From Nitrosarchaeum sp. (GTDB lineage: Archaea > Thermoproteota > Nitrososphaeria > Nitrososphaerales > Nitrosopumilaceae), in contig JABFSW010000037.1 in assembly GCA_013140415.1 (NCBI GenBank), forward strand, positions 1 to 6,580: a stretch of 6,580 bases of DNA, given 5' to 3'. Below the pieces are notes generated by a model. That model was not told the origin of the DNA and ran no database searches. It saw only the letters and a list, made by a program, of their open reading frames with translations. This document shows, piece after piece, positions 1 through 6,580 of this stretch. Made by a program: the position numbers and the translations under genes. Positions within the stretch are counted from its first letter, which is position 1; each line of letters begins with the position of its first letter.

Positions 1-1
1 A

Positions 2-3000
2 AGAATATCTGAATTCACATCAGAAGAAAAACGAAATACCATTGAAGATTTAATTGGATTATCTTACTTTGATGAGAAAAAAACTGAGGCAATCAAGCAA
101 CTAGATGACGCTGATAGAAGATTGGAAATCGCTCTTGCAAAGATGGGGGAAATTAAAAAAAGAATTGACGAACTTGAAGAGGAACGAAATCAAAAACTTC
201 GTCATGATATACTTGAACGAGAACTAAATCGTTACAAAGCAATTGCAGCATCTAATAAACTACGCGCAATCACAAGTCAGAAATCTTCAAAGGAAGACAC
301 CTTTAACAAAATCACATCTGCAATCAAAAAATTCGATGATGAGCGAATCCTGATTAGAACTGAAATTAATGCACTTGACAGTGAAAAGTCAAAATTAATG
401 ACTACTGCCAATGACTATAGTCAGGCCAAGGCTGCTATTGATTCTGAATTAAGCTCTGCAATGGAACAATATGAGATAGACAATAGTGCAATTGTTGCAT
501 CTACTAAAAGACTACAGCAAATTGATTTTAGAATTCCTGAAATTAAAAATGAAATTGAAGTCATTGATCTAGCTAGAAATGAAATTGAATCTCAGATTTT
601 ACAATCTAAAGAATCAATTAATGAAACCAATATGAAAAAGAACAAAATTAACGATGATTTGGAAATACTTGATTCTGAAAGAAATAAAATTTTGACTGAT
701 CAATCCATAGTGGCATCTAAAAAAGCTGAAATTGATAATAAAATAAAATTACTCTCTGATCAACTTAATGAAACTAAACTAAAACTCTCAAAAGTAGAAA
801 ATGAAAATGAAGAGGCTCAAATTAAAATCAAATCTAATTCTATCAGGTCATCTGATCTGGAACGAGATGTAGTAACATTATCTGCTTTGAAATTAAGATT
901 GGAATCTATGATAAATAATCACAATGCATCTATTTCTGAATTAAAATCTAGAATCTCTAAACTTAATTCAAAAAAATCTAAAACTCTAAATGATTTAGAA
1001 GATCTTGATCTAATTTTAGAAAAGTCAAGTAAGTCTGCAGCTCAATATGAAACAAAAATTAAAACTGTCAAGGGAATAATGCATGAAGATTACACTGTTG
1101 CTAAATTAAAAGAAGATGCGGATAAACTTGGTATTGAAGGATTGGTTTATGAAATGATTTCTTGGGATAAACAATATGAGCGCTCAGTACTTGCTGTAAG
1201 CTCTGATTGGATTAAGGCAATTGTTGTACCAGACTTTGCAACATTGCTTGGCATTGCAGAAGTTGCACGTTCAAAAAATCTACCAAAATTGAAAATAATT
1301 CCACTTGATGCAATTCCAAAATTCAAATTAGATTTACCAAAAGAACTTGGTGTAATTGGTGTGCTCTCTGACTATGTGAAATGCAATCCTTCTCATTTTG
1401 CGCTTAAAACATTCCTTTTTGGAAATGTTGTTCTTGCTGACTCTAGGGATTCAGCATATCGTATCTCCAAATTAGGCTATAAGGCAGTCACTTTTGATGG
1501 AGAGTATTTTGAGGCTAAAGGTGGCGCAGTAATAATCGATATCAATTCAAAAATTTCAAAATTAACTAAAATTATCTCTATGAGTACTGATATTGATGGA
1601 TTGCTTGAATCAATTAGTCTATTAAAAAAATATGTTTTAAAGAAAAAACACTCTCTTAAGAAACTTGAAGATTCTATTCAAAACTATACTGAGAGATTGT
1701 CTCTTTCAGAACAAGGTCTTGCATCAACTGATGAGAATTATTCTAATCTCAAATCAAGAATTTCATCTGCAATCAATATGAAACAACAACTTGTTACACG
1801 AATTTCTGAATTAAATAAAAGAAATACTAGTTTGCTTGTAGAAATTTCTACACATGAATCTCATATAGATTCTCTTAATACAAGAATTACTCTTGTTGAA
1901 GAAAACTATGCCAGTGGAGAGCAAACCCGTATTGCAAATGAATTATCTAAAGTGAATGCAAAGAAGTCGGATCTTGAAAAACTATACACTACAATAATGA
2001 ATGAATATCGTGATAAAGATTCACAATTAACCACATTACAGACTGAAGAAAATAGAAAAAAATCTCAAATAAATAGTCTGCATGATGAAGAATCTTCACT
2101 AATCTCACAACATCAAGAATTAGAAAATAAAATCAAAGAATTAGAAATAAAAAAAGAATCTAAAACTGCAATACTTGTAACATTGAGAGAAAAAGAACAA
2201 GAACTTATCTCTACATCTGGTTCATCCATTGGGCAACTCAGAGAGTATGATGATAAATTAAAAATTCTTTCTGAAAAAGACAAAGAACTTACAAAGGAAA
2301 TTAATTCTTTGGAAAGACAATCTGATTCTTTAACTCGTGATTTGCGTGATTTGATTGAAAATGAAACCAAATTGCACCACCTTCTCTCATCTTTTGGATT
2401 TGATAAAAATATGGAGACCTTTGATGTTGACTCTATAGTGCAAGGATTAACTACTGAATTAAACTCTCTTAATGCTCTTAATGCCAAAGCTCCTGAAACA
2501 TATCTTGAAGTATCCTATGGCTATCGCTCTATGTCTGTGCGTAAAAATTCACTAGAAGAGGAACGAAACTCTATTGTAAAATTCATTGAAGATATTGAAA
2601 AAGATAAACGTCAAACATTCTTGGATGCATTTGATAAAGTAGACAAAGAAATTCGTTTTATTTTTAGTAAAATGACTGGTGGTAATGCTTGGCTTGAGTT
2701 ACAAAATGAAGATGATATTTTCAACGCTGGAATTTCTTATATGATTCAATTTCCAAATAAACCAAAAAGAGAATCAACGTCAATTAGTGGTGGTGAGAAA
2801 ACATTAGCAGCAATAGTGTTTGTTTTGGCACTTCAAAAATTAAAGCCATCTCCTTTCTATCTCTTTGATGAGGTAGATGCACATCTTGATGCACCAAACT
2901 CTGAAAAACTGGCAAAAATTTTAGAAGAACGTTCTCAAGAAAGTCAATTCATTATGGTATCTCTAAAAGACTCTGTTATACAAAAAGCCAAACTCATCTA

Positions 3001-3079
3001 TGGTGTTTATCCAAAGAATGGGGTATCTTATGTTGTTACATACAAAGATAAGCGAATGCCTTCTGTTAGGACATCCTAG
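2..3079 (+). CDS. smc: Chromosome segregation protein SMC (5'-truncated by window edge)
   Basis: SMC ATPases form long coiled-coil dimers that organise and help segregate the chromosome. The frame is open from base 2, so the real start and the Walker A/Q-loop part of the head lie before the window; about 1025 residues are visible, against roughly 1170-1200 for a full SMC. Counting from base 2: the first residues (ISEFTSEEKR, then YFDEKK) match the end of the SMC N-terminal head. A first heptad-rich coiled coil follows to about residue 350, the hinge at about 356-513 (ends with DGEYFEAKGGAV at 499-510), and a second coiled coil to about 880. The C-terminal head has the ABC signature ISGGEK at 928-933, Walker B FYLFDE with D956/E957, and the D-loop HLD at 961-963. 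Low-complexity Glu/Lys/Ser/Asn/Ile composition fits the coiled coils. No ScpA or ScpB gene follows it; the next gene is convergent. Family assignment is secure. Confidence 0.97.
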   Translation, partial: RISEFTSEEKRNTIEDLIGLSYFDEKKTEAIKQLDDADRRLEIALAKMGEIKKRIDELEEERNQKLRHDILERELNRYKAIAASNKLRAITSQKSSKEDTFNKITSAIKKFDDERILIRTEINALDSEKSKLMTTANDYSQAKAAIDSELSSAMEQYEIDNSAIVASTKRLQQIDFRIPEIKNEIEVIDLARNEIESQILQSKESINETNMKKNKINDDLEILDSERNKILTDQSIVASKKAEIDNKIKLLSDQLNETKLKLSKVENENEEAQIKIKSNSIRSSDLERDVVTLSALKLRLESMINNHNASISELKSRISKLNSKKSKTLNDLEDLDLILEKSSKSAAQYETKIKTVKGIMHEDYTVAKLKEDADKLGIEGLVYEMISWDKQYERSVLAVSSDWIKAIVVPDFATLLGIAEVARSKNLPKLKIIPLDAIPKFKLDLPKELGVIGVLSDYVKCNPSHFALKTFLFGNVVLADSRDSAYRISKLGYKAVTFDGEYFEAKGGAVIIDINSKISKLTKIISMSTDIDGLLESISLLKKYVLKKKHSLKKLEDSIQNYTERLSLSEQGLASTDENYSNLKSRISSAINMKQQLVTRISELNKRNTSLLVEISTHESHIDSLNTRITLVEENYASGEQTRIANELSKVNAKKSDLEKLYTTIMNEYRDKDSQLTTLQTEENRKKSQINSLHDEESSLISQHQELENKIKELEIKKESKTAILVTLREKEQELISTSGSSIGQLREYDDKLKILSEKDKELTKEINSLERQSDSLTRDLRDLIENETKLHHLLSSFGFDKNMETFDVDSIVQGLTTELNSLNALNAKAPETYLEVSYGYRSMSVRKNSLEEERNSIVKFIEDIEKDKRQTFLDAFDKVDKEIRFIFSKMTGGNAWLELQNEDDIFNAGISYMIQFPNKPKRESTSISGGEKTLAAIVFVLALQKLKPSPFYLFDEVDAHLDAPNSEKLAKILEERSQESQFIMVSLKDSVIQKAKLIYGVYPKNGVSYVVTYKDKRMPSVRTS

Positions 3080-4041
3080 TCTAGATTGACATAACAAGCA
3101 ACATAGTGATCCTTTTCTATATTCTCTAAACTTGGCTCTGTTTTACATTTTTCAATAGCATATGGGCATCTTGCTCTAAATCTGCATCCAAGATAAACAT
3201 CAATGTCTAGAGGTTCGTTGATTCTGATCTTTTTCTCTTTATTGAGATTTTCAGGATCTGGTTCTGAAATTGCATCCATGAGAGCTTGTGTGTAGGGGTG
3301 TTTTGGTTTTAGTAATACCTCGTCAATTAATCCCATTTCTACAATTTTTCCAAGGTACAAAATTCCTATTCTCTGACCAAAGTATCTGGCAGTTGCTAAA
3401 TCATGAGTTATGTATATGAAAGAAATTTCATGTTTTTTTTGTAACTCTTGCATTAATTCTAGCATCTCTGCTCTTATGGAGACATCTAGCATGGAAACAG
3501 GCTCGTCTGCAAGAATTATCTTTGGTCGTAATGCAAGTGCTCTTGCTAGTACTACTCGTTGTCTTTGTCCTCCTGATAACATATGTGGGTATTTTTTTAG
3601 AATCTCTTCTGTAGGTTCAAGTTTTACCTCCTGTAGTACTTCTATGACTCTTTTTCTTCTATCTGATTTATTTCCAATTTTATGAATTTCAAGCGGTTCT
3701 GAAACAATGTCTGCTATATTCATTCGTGGATTTATTGAATCATATGGATCTTGATGTATCATTTGGCAATTCATTCTGATTTTTTCTAAACTTTTTTTAT
3801 CGTTTTTGATCTCTTGATTTTCAAATAATATTTTCCCTGAATCTGCATGAATAGATTTAAGAATTAATTTTGCTATTGTTGATTTACCTGAACCTGATTC
3901 ACCTGCTAATACAAAAACTTCTCCTTTTTTTAAAGAAAATGAAACATCATCTACTGCTTTTACTGTGTTGGTTTTTGCACTGAAAATACCTTTTTTAATA
4001 AAAAACTTACTCAAATGCTCTATTCTTAAAATTTCATCCAA
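3076..4041 (-). CDS. Oligopeptide/dipeptide ABC transporter ATP-binding protein (OppF/DppF type)
   Basis: This is a cytoplasmic ATPase subunit of the kind that powers peptide (or nickel) uptake through an Opp/Dpp-type ABC importer. In the 321-residue form: Walker A GESGSGKST 47-55, Q-loop Q97, signature LSGGQ 155-159, Walker B with D179/E180, D-loop SMLD 183-186, and switch His213. The family's C-terminal extension is present: HPY at 248-250 and four cysteines (286, 292, 299, 316) in the GCRFxxRCPYA...C...VAC pattern; such cysteines have been proposed to hold an Fe-S cluster in relatives. The frame opens at a TTG at 4080 just after an in-frame stop, but TTG 4041 is preferred: it gives MDEILRIEHLSKFF, the usual N-terminus, and a TATA-like box sits about 25 bases before it. 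No ATG occurs before Walker A. No OppD, permease or binding protein lies next to it. Substrate cannot be told; OppF versus OppD/DppD is less certain than the family. Confidence 0.9.
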   Translation of the reverse strand: MDEILRIEHLSKFFIKKGIFSAKTNTVKAVDDVSFSLKKGEVFVLAGESGSGKSTIAKLILKSIHADSGKILFENQEIKNDKKSLEKIRMNCQMIHQDPYDSINPRMNIADIVSEPLEIHKIGNKSDRRKRVIEVLQEVKLEPTEEILKKYPHMLSGGQRQRVVLARALALRPKIILADEPVSMLDVSIRAEMLELMQELQKKHEISFIYITHDLATARYFGQRIGILYLGKIVEMGLIDEVLLKPKHPYTQALMDAISEPDPENLNKEKKIRINEPLDIDVYLGCRFRARCPYAIEKCKTEPSLENIEKDHYVACYVNLD

Positions 4042-4229
4042 TGTGTAGAATTGAATAAAGAAGTATATCAAGAAATCCAACTACCATGTGTCACTTTAAT
4101 GGATTAATGAAAAATGTAGTTTGTACAATAAAATCATTGATTTCTAAAGTTTTTCCTATTTTAGATTCTGTTTCAAGTTTCTTTGAATTGCTCTTATTTT
4201 CTCTCTTCTAGTACTGTAAGTGTTTATTT
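4042..4229. other. Intergenic region between proS and the OppF-type gene
   Basis: This 188-base gap lies after the prolyl-tRNA synthetase stop and before the ABC ATPase start on the minus strand. It contains the TATA-like box at 4061-4070 and a minus-strand run of five T at 4110-4114 that could help end proS transcripts. It also holds a 38-codon open stretch on the minus strand (4091-4207) with no ATG, GTG or TTG. I see no tRNA, strong hairpin or repeat. Confidence 0.5.
4061..4070 (-). promoter_or_regulatory. TATA-like box for the OppF-type ATPase gene
   Basis: On the minus strand the sequence reads TGATATACTT, centred about 25 bases before the TTG at 4041. This is the spacing expected for an archaeal TATA box driving a leaderless transcript that begins at the start codon. 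It lies inside the possible N-terminal extension that would begin at TTG 4080, so it argues for the shorter protein. No purine-rich BRE is obvious next to it. It is a pattern match only. Confidence 0.45.
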
Positions 4230-5672
4230 TTAATATCCTCTTGCAAATATTGGAATTGCAATACTTTTCTCTTGACAGTAAATGCATTTTCCATAGGTGT
4301 TTTCGCTACCAAAAGGAATTACTCTAATGTCTGCACCTGTTTCTTCTTTGATTTTTTCCTCACATTCTGTTTTTCCACACCAATACGCATTGAAAAAACC
4401 TCCTTTTCCTATTTTTGATTTGAATTCTGAATAGTCTGAAATATTCATTGTATTTTCTTTGGCTTTTTCTCTCGCAATTTTCAGCATGTCTTTTTGTATT
4501 TCGTCTAATATTGTGACTATTTTCCCAATCTCATTGAATCCTACACTTATTTTCTCTCGATTGTATCTTTTTGCTAGAATAATTTGTTGTTTTTCTATAT
4601 CTTTTGGTCCTATCTCAATTCTTAATGGTACTCCTTTTAGCTCCCAATCATTAAATTTGTAACCTGGTGTCAATTCATTTCTGTCATCTACATGAACTCG
4701 AATCTTTTTTGATTCTAATTGTTCCCGAATTTCATTTAATTTTGGGAAAACTGTTTCTTTAGCTTCATCTGATTTGTAAATTGGAATTATTACTACTTGA
4801 ATCGGTGCTACTTTTGGTGGGAGTACAAGACCTTTATCGTCTCCATGTACCATGATCATAGCACCAATTAATCTCCATGATACCCCCCAAGAAGTTTGCC
4901 ACGCAAATTGTTCTACATTGTCTTTATCTGAGAATTTTACTTCAAATGGCACTGAGAAATTTTGTCCAAGAAAATGTGATGTTCCCATCTGAAGAGCTTT
5001 TCCATCTGGCATTATTGCTTCCATAGTTGTTGTATACACTGCCCCTACAAACTTTTCTTTTTCACTTTTCCTACCTGTAACTACTGGAATAGCTAATTCA
5101 TCTTCAACTGTATTTTTATAAATTTCTAAAATCTTCATGACTTCTTTTTCTGCTTCTTCTTGAGCTGCATGAACTGTATGACCTTCTTGCCATAAAAATT
5201 CTGAAGTTCTGAGAAATGGTTTTGTAGCTTTTATCTCTGCTCTTAGTGCTGTATTCCAAAAATTAATCTTTAATGGTAAATCTCTCCAACTTTGTATCCA
5301 TTTGGAATACATTGTATATGCCAAAGTTTCTGAAGTTGGTCTAAGTGCTAGTCTGTCTCCTATTTCATTTTCTCCTGAATGTGTTACCCAGAATACTTCG
5401 GGATTAAATCCTGCAAAATGTTTTTTTTCTTTTCCTAAAAGTGATTCTGGAATTAAAATTGGAAGAAATCCATTTCTAATTCCGTTTTTAGAAAATTTTT
5501 CATCAAAAGTACTTCTCAATGATTCCCAAATTGAGTAACCATCAGGTCTTAACACTATTAGGCCTTTAACAGGTGCATAATCTGCTAATTTTGCTTTTAG
5601 TACCACTTGTGTATACCACTCACTAAAATCCACCTCTTTTGAAACTGTAATTCCAATGTCTTCTTTACTCAA
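4230..5672 (-). CDS. proS: Prolyl-tRNA synthetase, eukaryal/archaeal type
   Basis: This class II aminoacyl-tRNA synthetase (EC 6.1.1.15) charges tRNA-Pro with proline in the cytoplasm. In the 480-residue form the catalytic core shows ILIPE at 73-76 region (motif 1), the RPTSE loop at 111-115, motif 2 from about 144 to WQEGHT at 161-166, and motif 3 with WRLIGA (R267) and HGDDKGLVLPP at 276-286. An anticodon-binding domain follows at about 290-395. The C-terminal domain has a probable zinc site, C432/C437/C463/C466, and ends in the family's terminal tyrosine (ARGY). This C-terminal domain and the lack of a bacterial insertion domain mark the archaeal type. TTG 5672 is chosen because it gives MSKEDIGITVSKE; TTG 5684 would add four residues (MNSS). 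An in-frame stop lies about 17 codons before 5684 with no ATG or GTG between, and the first in-frame ATG is inside the core, so a TTG start is forced. It lies 81 bases after the small cysteine gene, same strand. Confidence 0.97.
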   Translation of the reverse strand: MSKEDIGITVSKEVDFSEWYTQVVLKAKLADYAPVKGLIVLRPDGYSIWESLRSTFDEKFSKNGIRNGFLPILIPESLLGKEKKHFAGFNPEVFWVTHSGENEIGDRLALRPTSETLAYTMYSKWIQSWRDLPLKINFWNTALRAEIKATKPFLRTSEFLWQEGHTVHAAQEEAEKEVMKILEIYKNTVEDELAIPVVTGRKSEKEKFVGAVYTTTMEAIMPDGKALQMGTSHFLGQNFSVPFEVKFSDKDNVEQFAWQTSWGVSWRLIGAMIMVHGDDKGLVLPPKVAPIQVVIIPIYKSDEAKETVFPKLNEIREQLESKKIRVHVDDRNELTPGYKFNDWELKGVPLRIEIGPKDIEKQQIILAKRYNREKISVGFNEIGKIVTILDEIQKDMLKIAREKAKENTMNISDYSEFKSKIGKGGFFNAYWCGKTECEEKIKEETGADIRVIPFGSENTYGKCIYCQEKSIAIPIFARGY

Positions 5673-5753
5673 ACTAGAATTCAAAGAAATAATTTTACTA
5701 ATGAGCCTTTCGTGATAAACTAAACATTATCTGATTAGTATGGATTCTGGTCT

Positions 5754-6041
5754 TTATTTTAGCGAGTCGCCTTTGCAGAGGACTTTTCCCATAACTCTAC
5801 TTTGGAAGTTTGGACAAACAAAACATTGGATAAATTGAATCTCCTTCTTTAATACCGGGCAATTCACAAATTCCTGCTTCATTTTTTTGAGCATTTTTGG
5901 ACTAACCCCTTTGAGTTTTAATTTTCCTTTATCATCCATCATACCTGAATCCTTTAACTCTGCCTTGATATCGTCTGGGAGTTTTTGTTTTGCTTCAGTT
6001 ACCTCTATTGTTACTTCGTATTTGTGTTCTAATTCTCCCAT
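5754..6041 (-). CDS. Small four-cysteine protein of unknown function
   Basis: I do not recognise this 95-residue protein. The N-terminal 30 residues are charged and begin with a possible beta strand (YEVTIEVTE). The middle (about 28-58) is Lys/Met-rich and probably helical. The C-terminal third is the notable part: C61-P-V, then C73-x2-C76-P, then SRVMGKV and C89-K-G, a C-x11-C-x2-C-x12-C layout suited to binding zinc or an Fe-S cluster. No signal peptide or membrane segment is seen, so it is probably cytoplasmic. The ATG at 6039-6041 is well placed: a TATA-like box is centred about 27 bases upstream, as for a leaderless transcript, and no Shine-Dalgarno is present. It lies upstream of proS on the same strand with an 81-base gap, so co-transcription is possible but unproved, and it is divergent from the SerB-like gene. 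That it is a real gene rests on its coding character, promoter placement and patterned cysteines; any function would be a guess. Confidence 0.85.
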   Translation of the reverse strand: MGELEHKYEVTIEVTEAKQKLPDDIKAELKDSGMMDDKGKLKLKGVSPKMLKKMKQEFVNCPVLKKEIQFIQCFVCPNFQSRVMGKVLCKGDSLK

Positions 6042-6064
6042 ATCTGGTTGAATTATTCTCTTTG

Positions 6065-6072
6065 ATTTATTA
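6065..6072 (-). promoter_or_regulatory. TATA-like box for the small four-cysteine protein gene
   Basis: The minus strand reads TAATAAAT here, centred about 27 bases before the ATG at 6041. That spacing is typical of archaeal leaderless promoters. It is a pattern match without transcript data. Confidence 0.45.
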
Positions 6073-6093
6073 CTAGCGTTTTTAGATCTAGAA

Positions 6094-6107
6094 AAAGTTT
6101 AAACTTT
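6094..6107. promoter_or_regulatory. Palindromic TATA region upstream of the SerB-like gene
   Basis: AAAGTTTAAACTTT is a perfect 14-base palindrome. Its core TTTAAA (6098-6103) is centred about 26 bases before the TTG at 6127, where the TATA box of a leaderless archaeal gene would be. Because it is symmetric it could also be read towards the divergent small gene, or act as an operator. A second TA-rich tract, TTAATATAATTA, lies just downstream (6106-6117) and is an alternative TATA box that would suit the later TTG at 6145. Confidence 0.4.
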
Positions 6108-6126
6108 AATATAATTAGTAATTTTT

Positions 6127-6580
6127 TTGCAAATCAGAAATCAATTGCTGGCAATTTTTGATGTTGAAGGAGTTCTATACGATGCAGAGTATCTCCCAAT
6201 TCTTGCAGAGAAACTCAACAAAGAAGATGAAATTTGGGAAATCACAAAGCAAGGTATTCAAGGTGTGATTAATTGGGAAGATGGTCTTAAAACAAGAGTT
6301 GAGGCATTAAAAGGTCTTGATTATACTACATGCAAAGAAATTGCTGATGCTTTGCCTATAATGACTGGTGCAAAAGAGGCATGTAGAATTCTAAAAGCAG
6401 CAGGATGGAAATTAATGGCAATCTCTGGAGGCTTTACTATAATGACTGACAGATTACAAAAAGAACTTGATTTAGATTATATTTTTGCAAATGAATTAAT
6501 CTTCAAAAATGGAAAGCTGGATGGCGTAACATTACATGTTGATTCTGATAAATCAAAGTCAGCTAAAATCAAAATTGCAG
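6127..6580 (+). CDS. serB: Phosphoserine phosphatase-like HAD hydrolase (3'-truncated by window edge)
   Basis: SerB removes phosphate from O-phosphoserine, the last step of serine synthesis (EC 3.1.3.3). The 151 visible residues cover HAD motif I (F-D12-V-E14-G-V), the cap domain and motif II (ISGGF, S100-G101-G102); motif III onward is outside the window. Lined up by eye with the known Methanocaldococcus enzyme, residues that bind the substrate amino and carboxyl groups are kept (E21 and R57), as is the FANELIF...GKLDG stretch. The oddity is motif I: the second acidic residue is Glu where SerB normally has Asp, and GV replaces the usual ST/GT. DxEG also occurs in the enolase-phosphatase MasA family, but the cap residues and SGGF favour SerB. 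TTG 6127 is chosen since it leaves a normal first beta strand; TTG 6145 is the alternative, an in-frame stop lies at 6112-6114, and the first in-frame ATG (6361) is far too late. It is divergent from the small cysteine gene. Confidence 0.83.
   Translation, partial: MQIRNQLLAIFDVEGVLYDAEYLPILAEKLNKEDEIWEITKQGIQGVINWEDGLKTRVEALKGLDYTTCKEIADALPIMTGAKEACRILKAAGWKLMAISGGFTIMTDRLQKELDLDYIFANELIFKNGKLDGVTLHVDSDKSKSAKIKIA

Noticed and set aside
122..124. TTG at 122 as the start of the SMC protein
   Set aside because: The frame is open back to base 2 and the 40 residues before the TTG carry the SMC head sequence (ISEFTSEEKR, YFDEKK), so the gene simply enters from outside the window.
2113..2487. Minus-strand 124-codon open frame inside smc
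   Set aside because: It is a shadow of the SMC coiled-coil coding sequence; its Ser/Leu-rich product is what the reverse of Glu/Lys/Asn-rich codons gives.
3410..3685. Plus-strand 91-codon open frame inside the ABC ATPase gene
   Set aside because: It lies wholly opposite the conserved nucleotide-binding domain and is rich in Ser/Cys/Phe, as expected of an antisense shadow.
4042..4080. A 13-residue N-terminal extension of the ABC ATPase from TTG 4080
   Set aside because: It encodes an atypical hydrophobic stretch, covers the likely TATA box, and the family N-terminus begins naturally at TTG 4041.
4086..4211. Plus-strand 41-codon ORF beginning ATG at 4086
   Set aside because: It is short, hydrophobic through T-rich codons, antisense to the other spacer ORF, and has no convincing promoter or recognisable motif.
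4459..4662. Plus-strand 67-codon open frame inside proS
   Set aside because: It lies opposite the conserved anticodon-binding region and has no independent support.
5302..5538. Plus-strand 78-codon open frame inside proS
   Set aside because: It lies opposite the catalytic core of proS and is a shadow frame.
5673..5753. Possible tRNA or structured RNA in the spacer upstream of proS
   Set aside because: The spacer is AT-rich with no cloverleaf, conserved tRNA boxes or strong hairpin; TTTATCA near 5712-5718 is only a weak TATA candidate.

Overview
The window is AT-rich archaeal DNA. Together, the genes suggest a Nitrososphaerota (Thaumarchaeota) genome of the Nitrosopumilus kind. This is inferred from the eukaryal/archaeal-type prolyl-tRNA synthetase, the archaeal flavour of the SMC and SerB-like proteins, TATA-like boxes about 25-28 bases before start codons, no Shine-Dalgarno sequences at those starts, and forced TTG starts. 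No mobile element, CRISPR array, tRNA or rRNA was seen.

Layout. Positions 2-3079 (+) hold most of a chromosome-segregation SMC ATPase; its Walker A head lies before the window. Its stop codon overlaps the stop of a convergent gene (3076-4041, -) for an OppF/DppF-type peptide-transporter ATPase that appears without permease or binding-protein partners. A 188-base gap (4042-4229) with little recognisable content follows. Then come prolyl-tRNA synthetase (4230-5672, -) and a small four-cysteine protein of unknown function (5754-6041, -). A short divergent promoter region (6042-6126) separates the small gene from a phosphoserine-phosphatase-like HAD gene (6127 to the window end, +), which is cut at its 3' end.

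The genes are mostly single housekeeping units and not one pathway: chromosome organisation, peptide uptake, tRNA charging and probably serine synthesis. I found no clear new biological system. The points most worth a second look are the shared CTAG stop, the three forced TTG starts, the orphan OppF-type ATPase with its own promoter, the DxE motif in the SerB-like protein, the palindromic TATA region between divergent genes and the uncharacterised cysteine protein.
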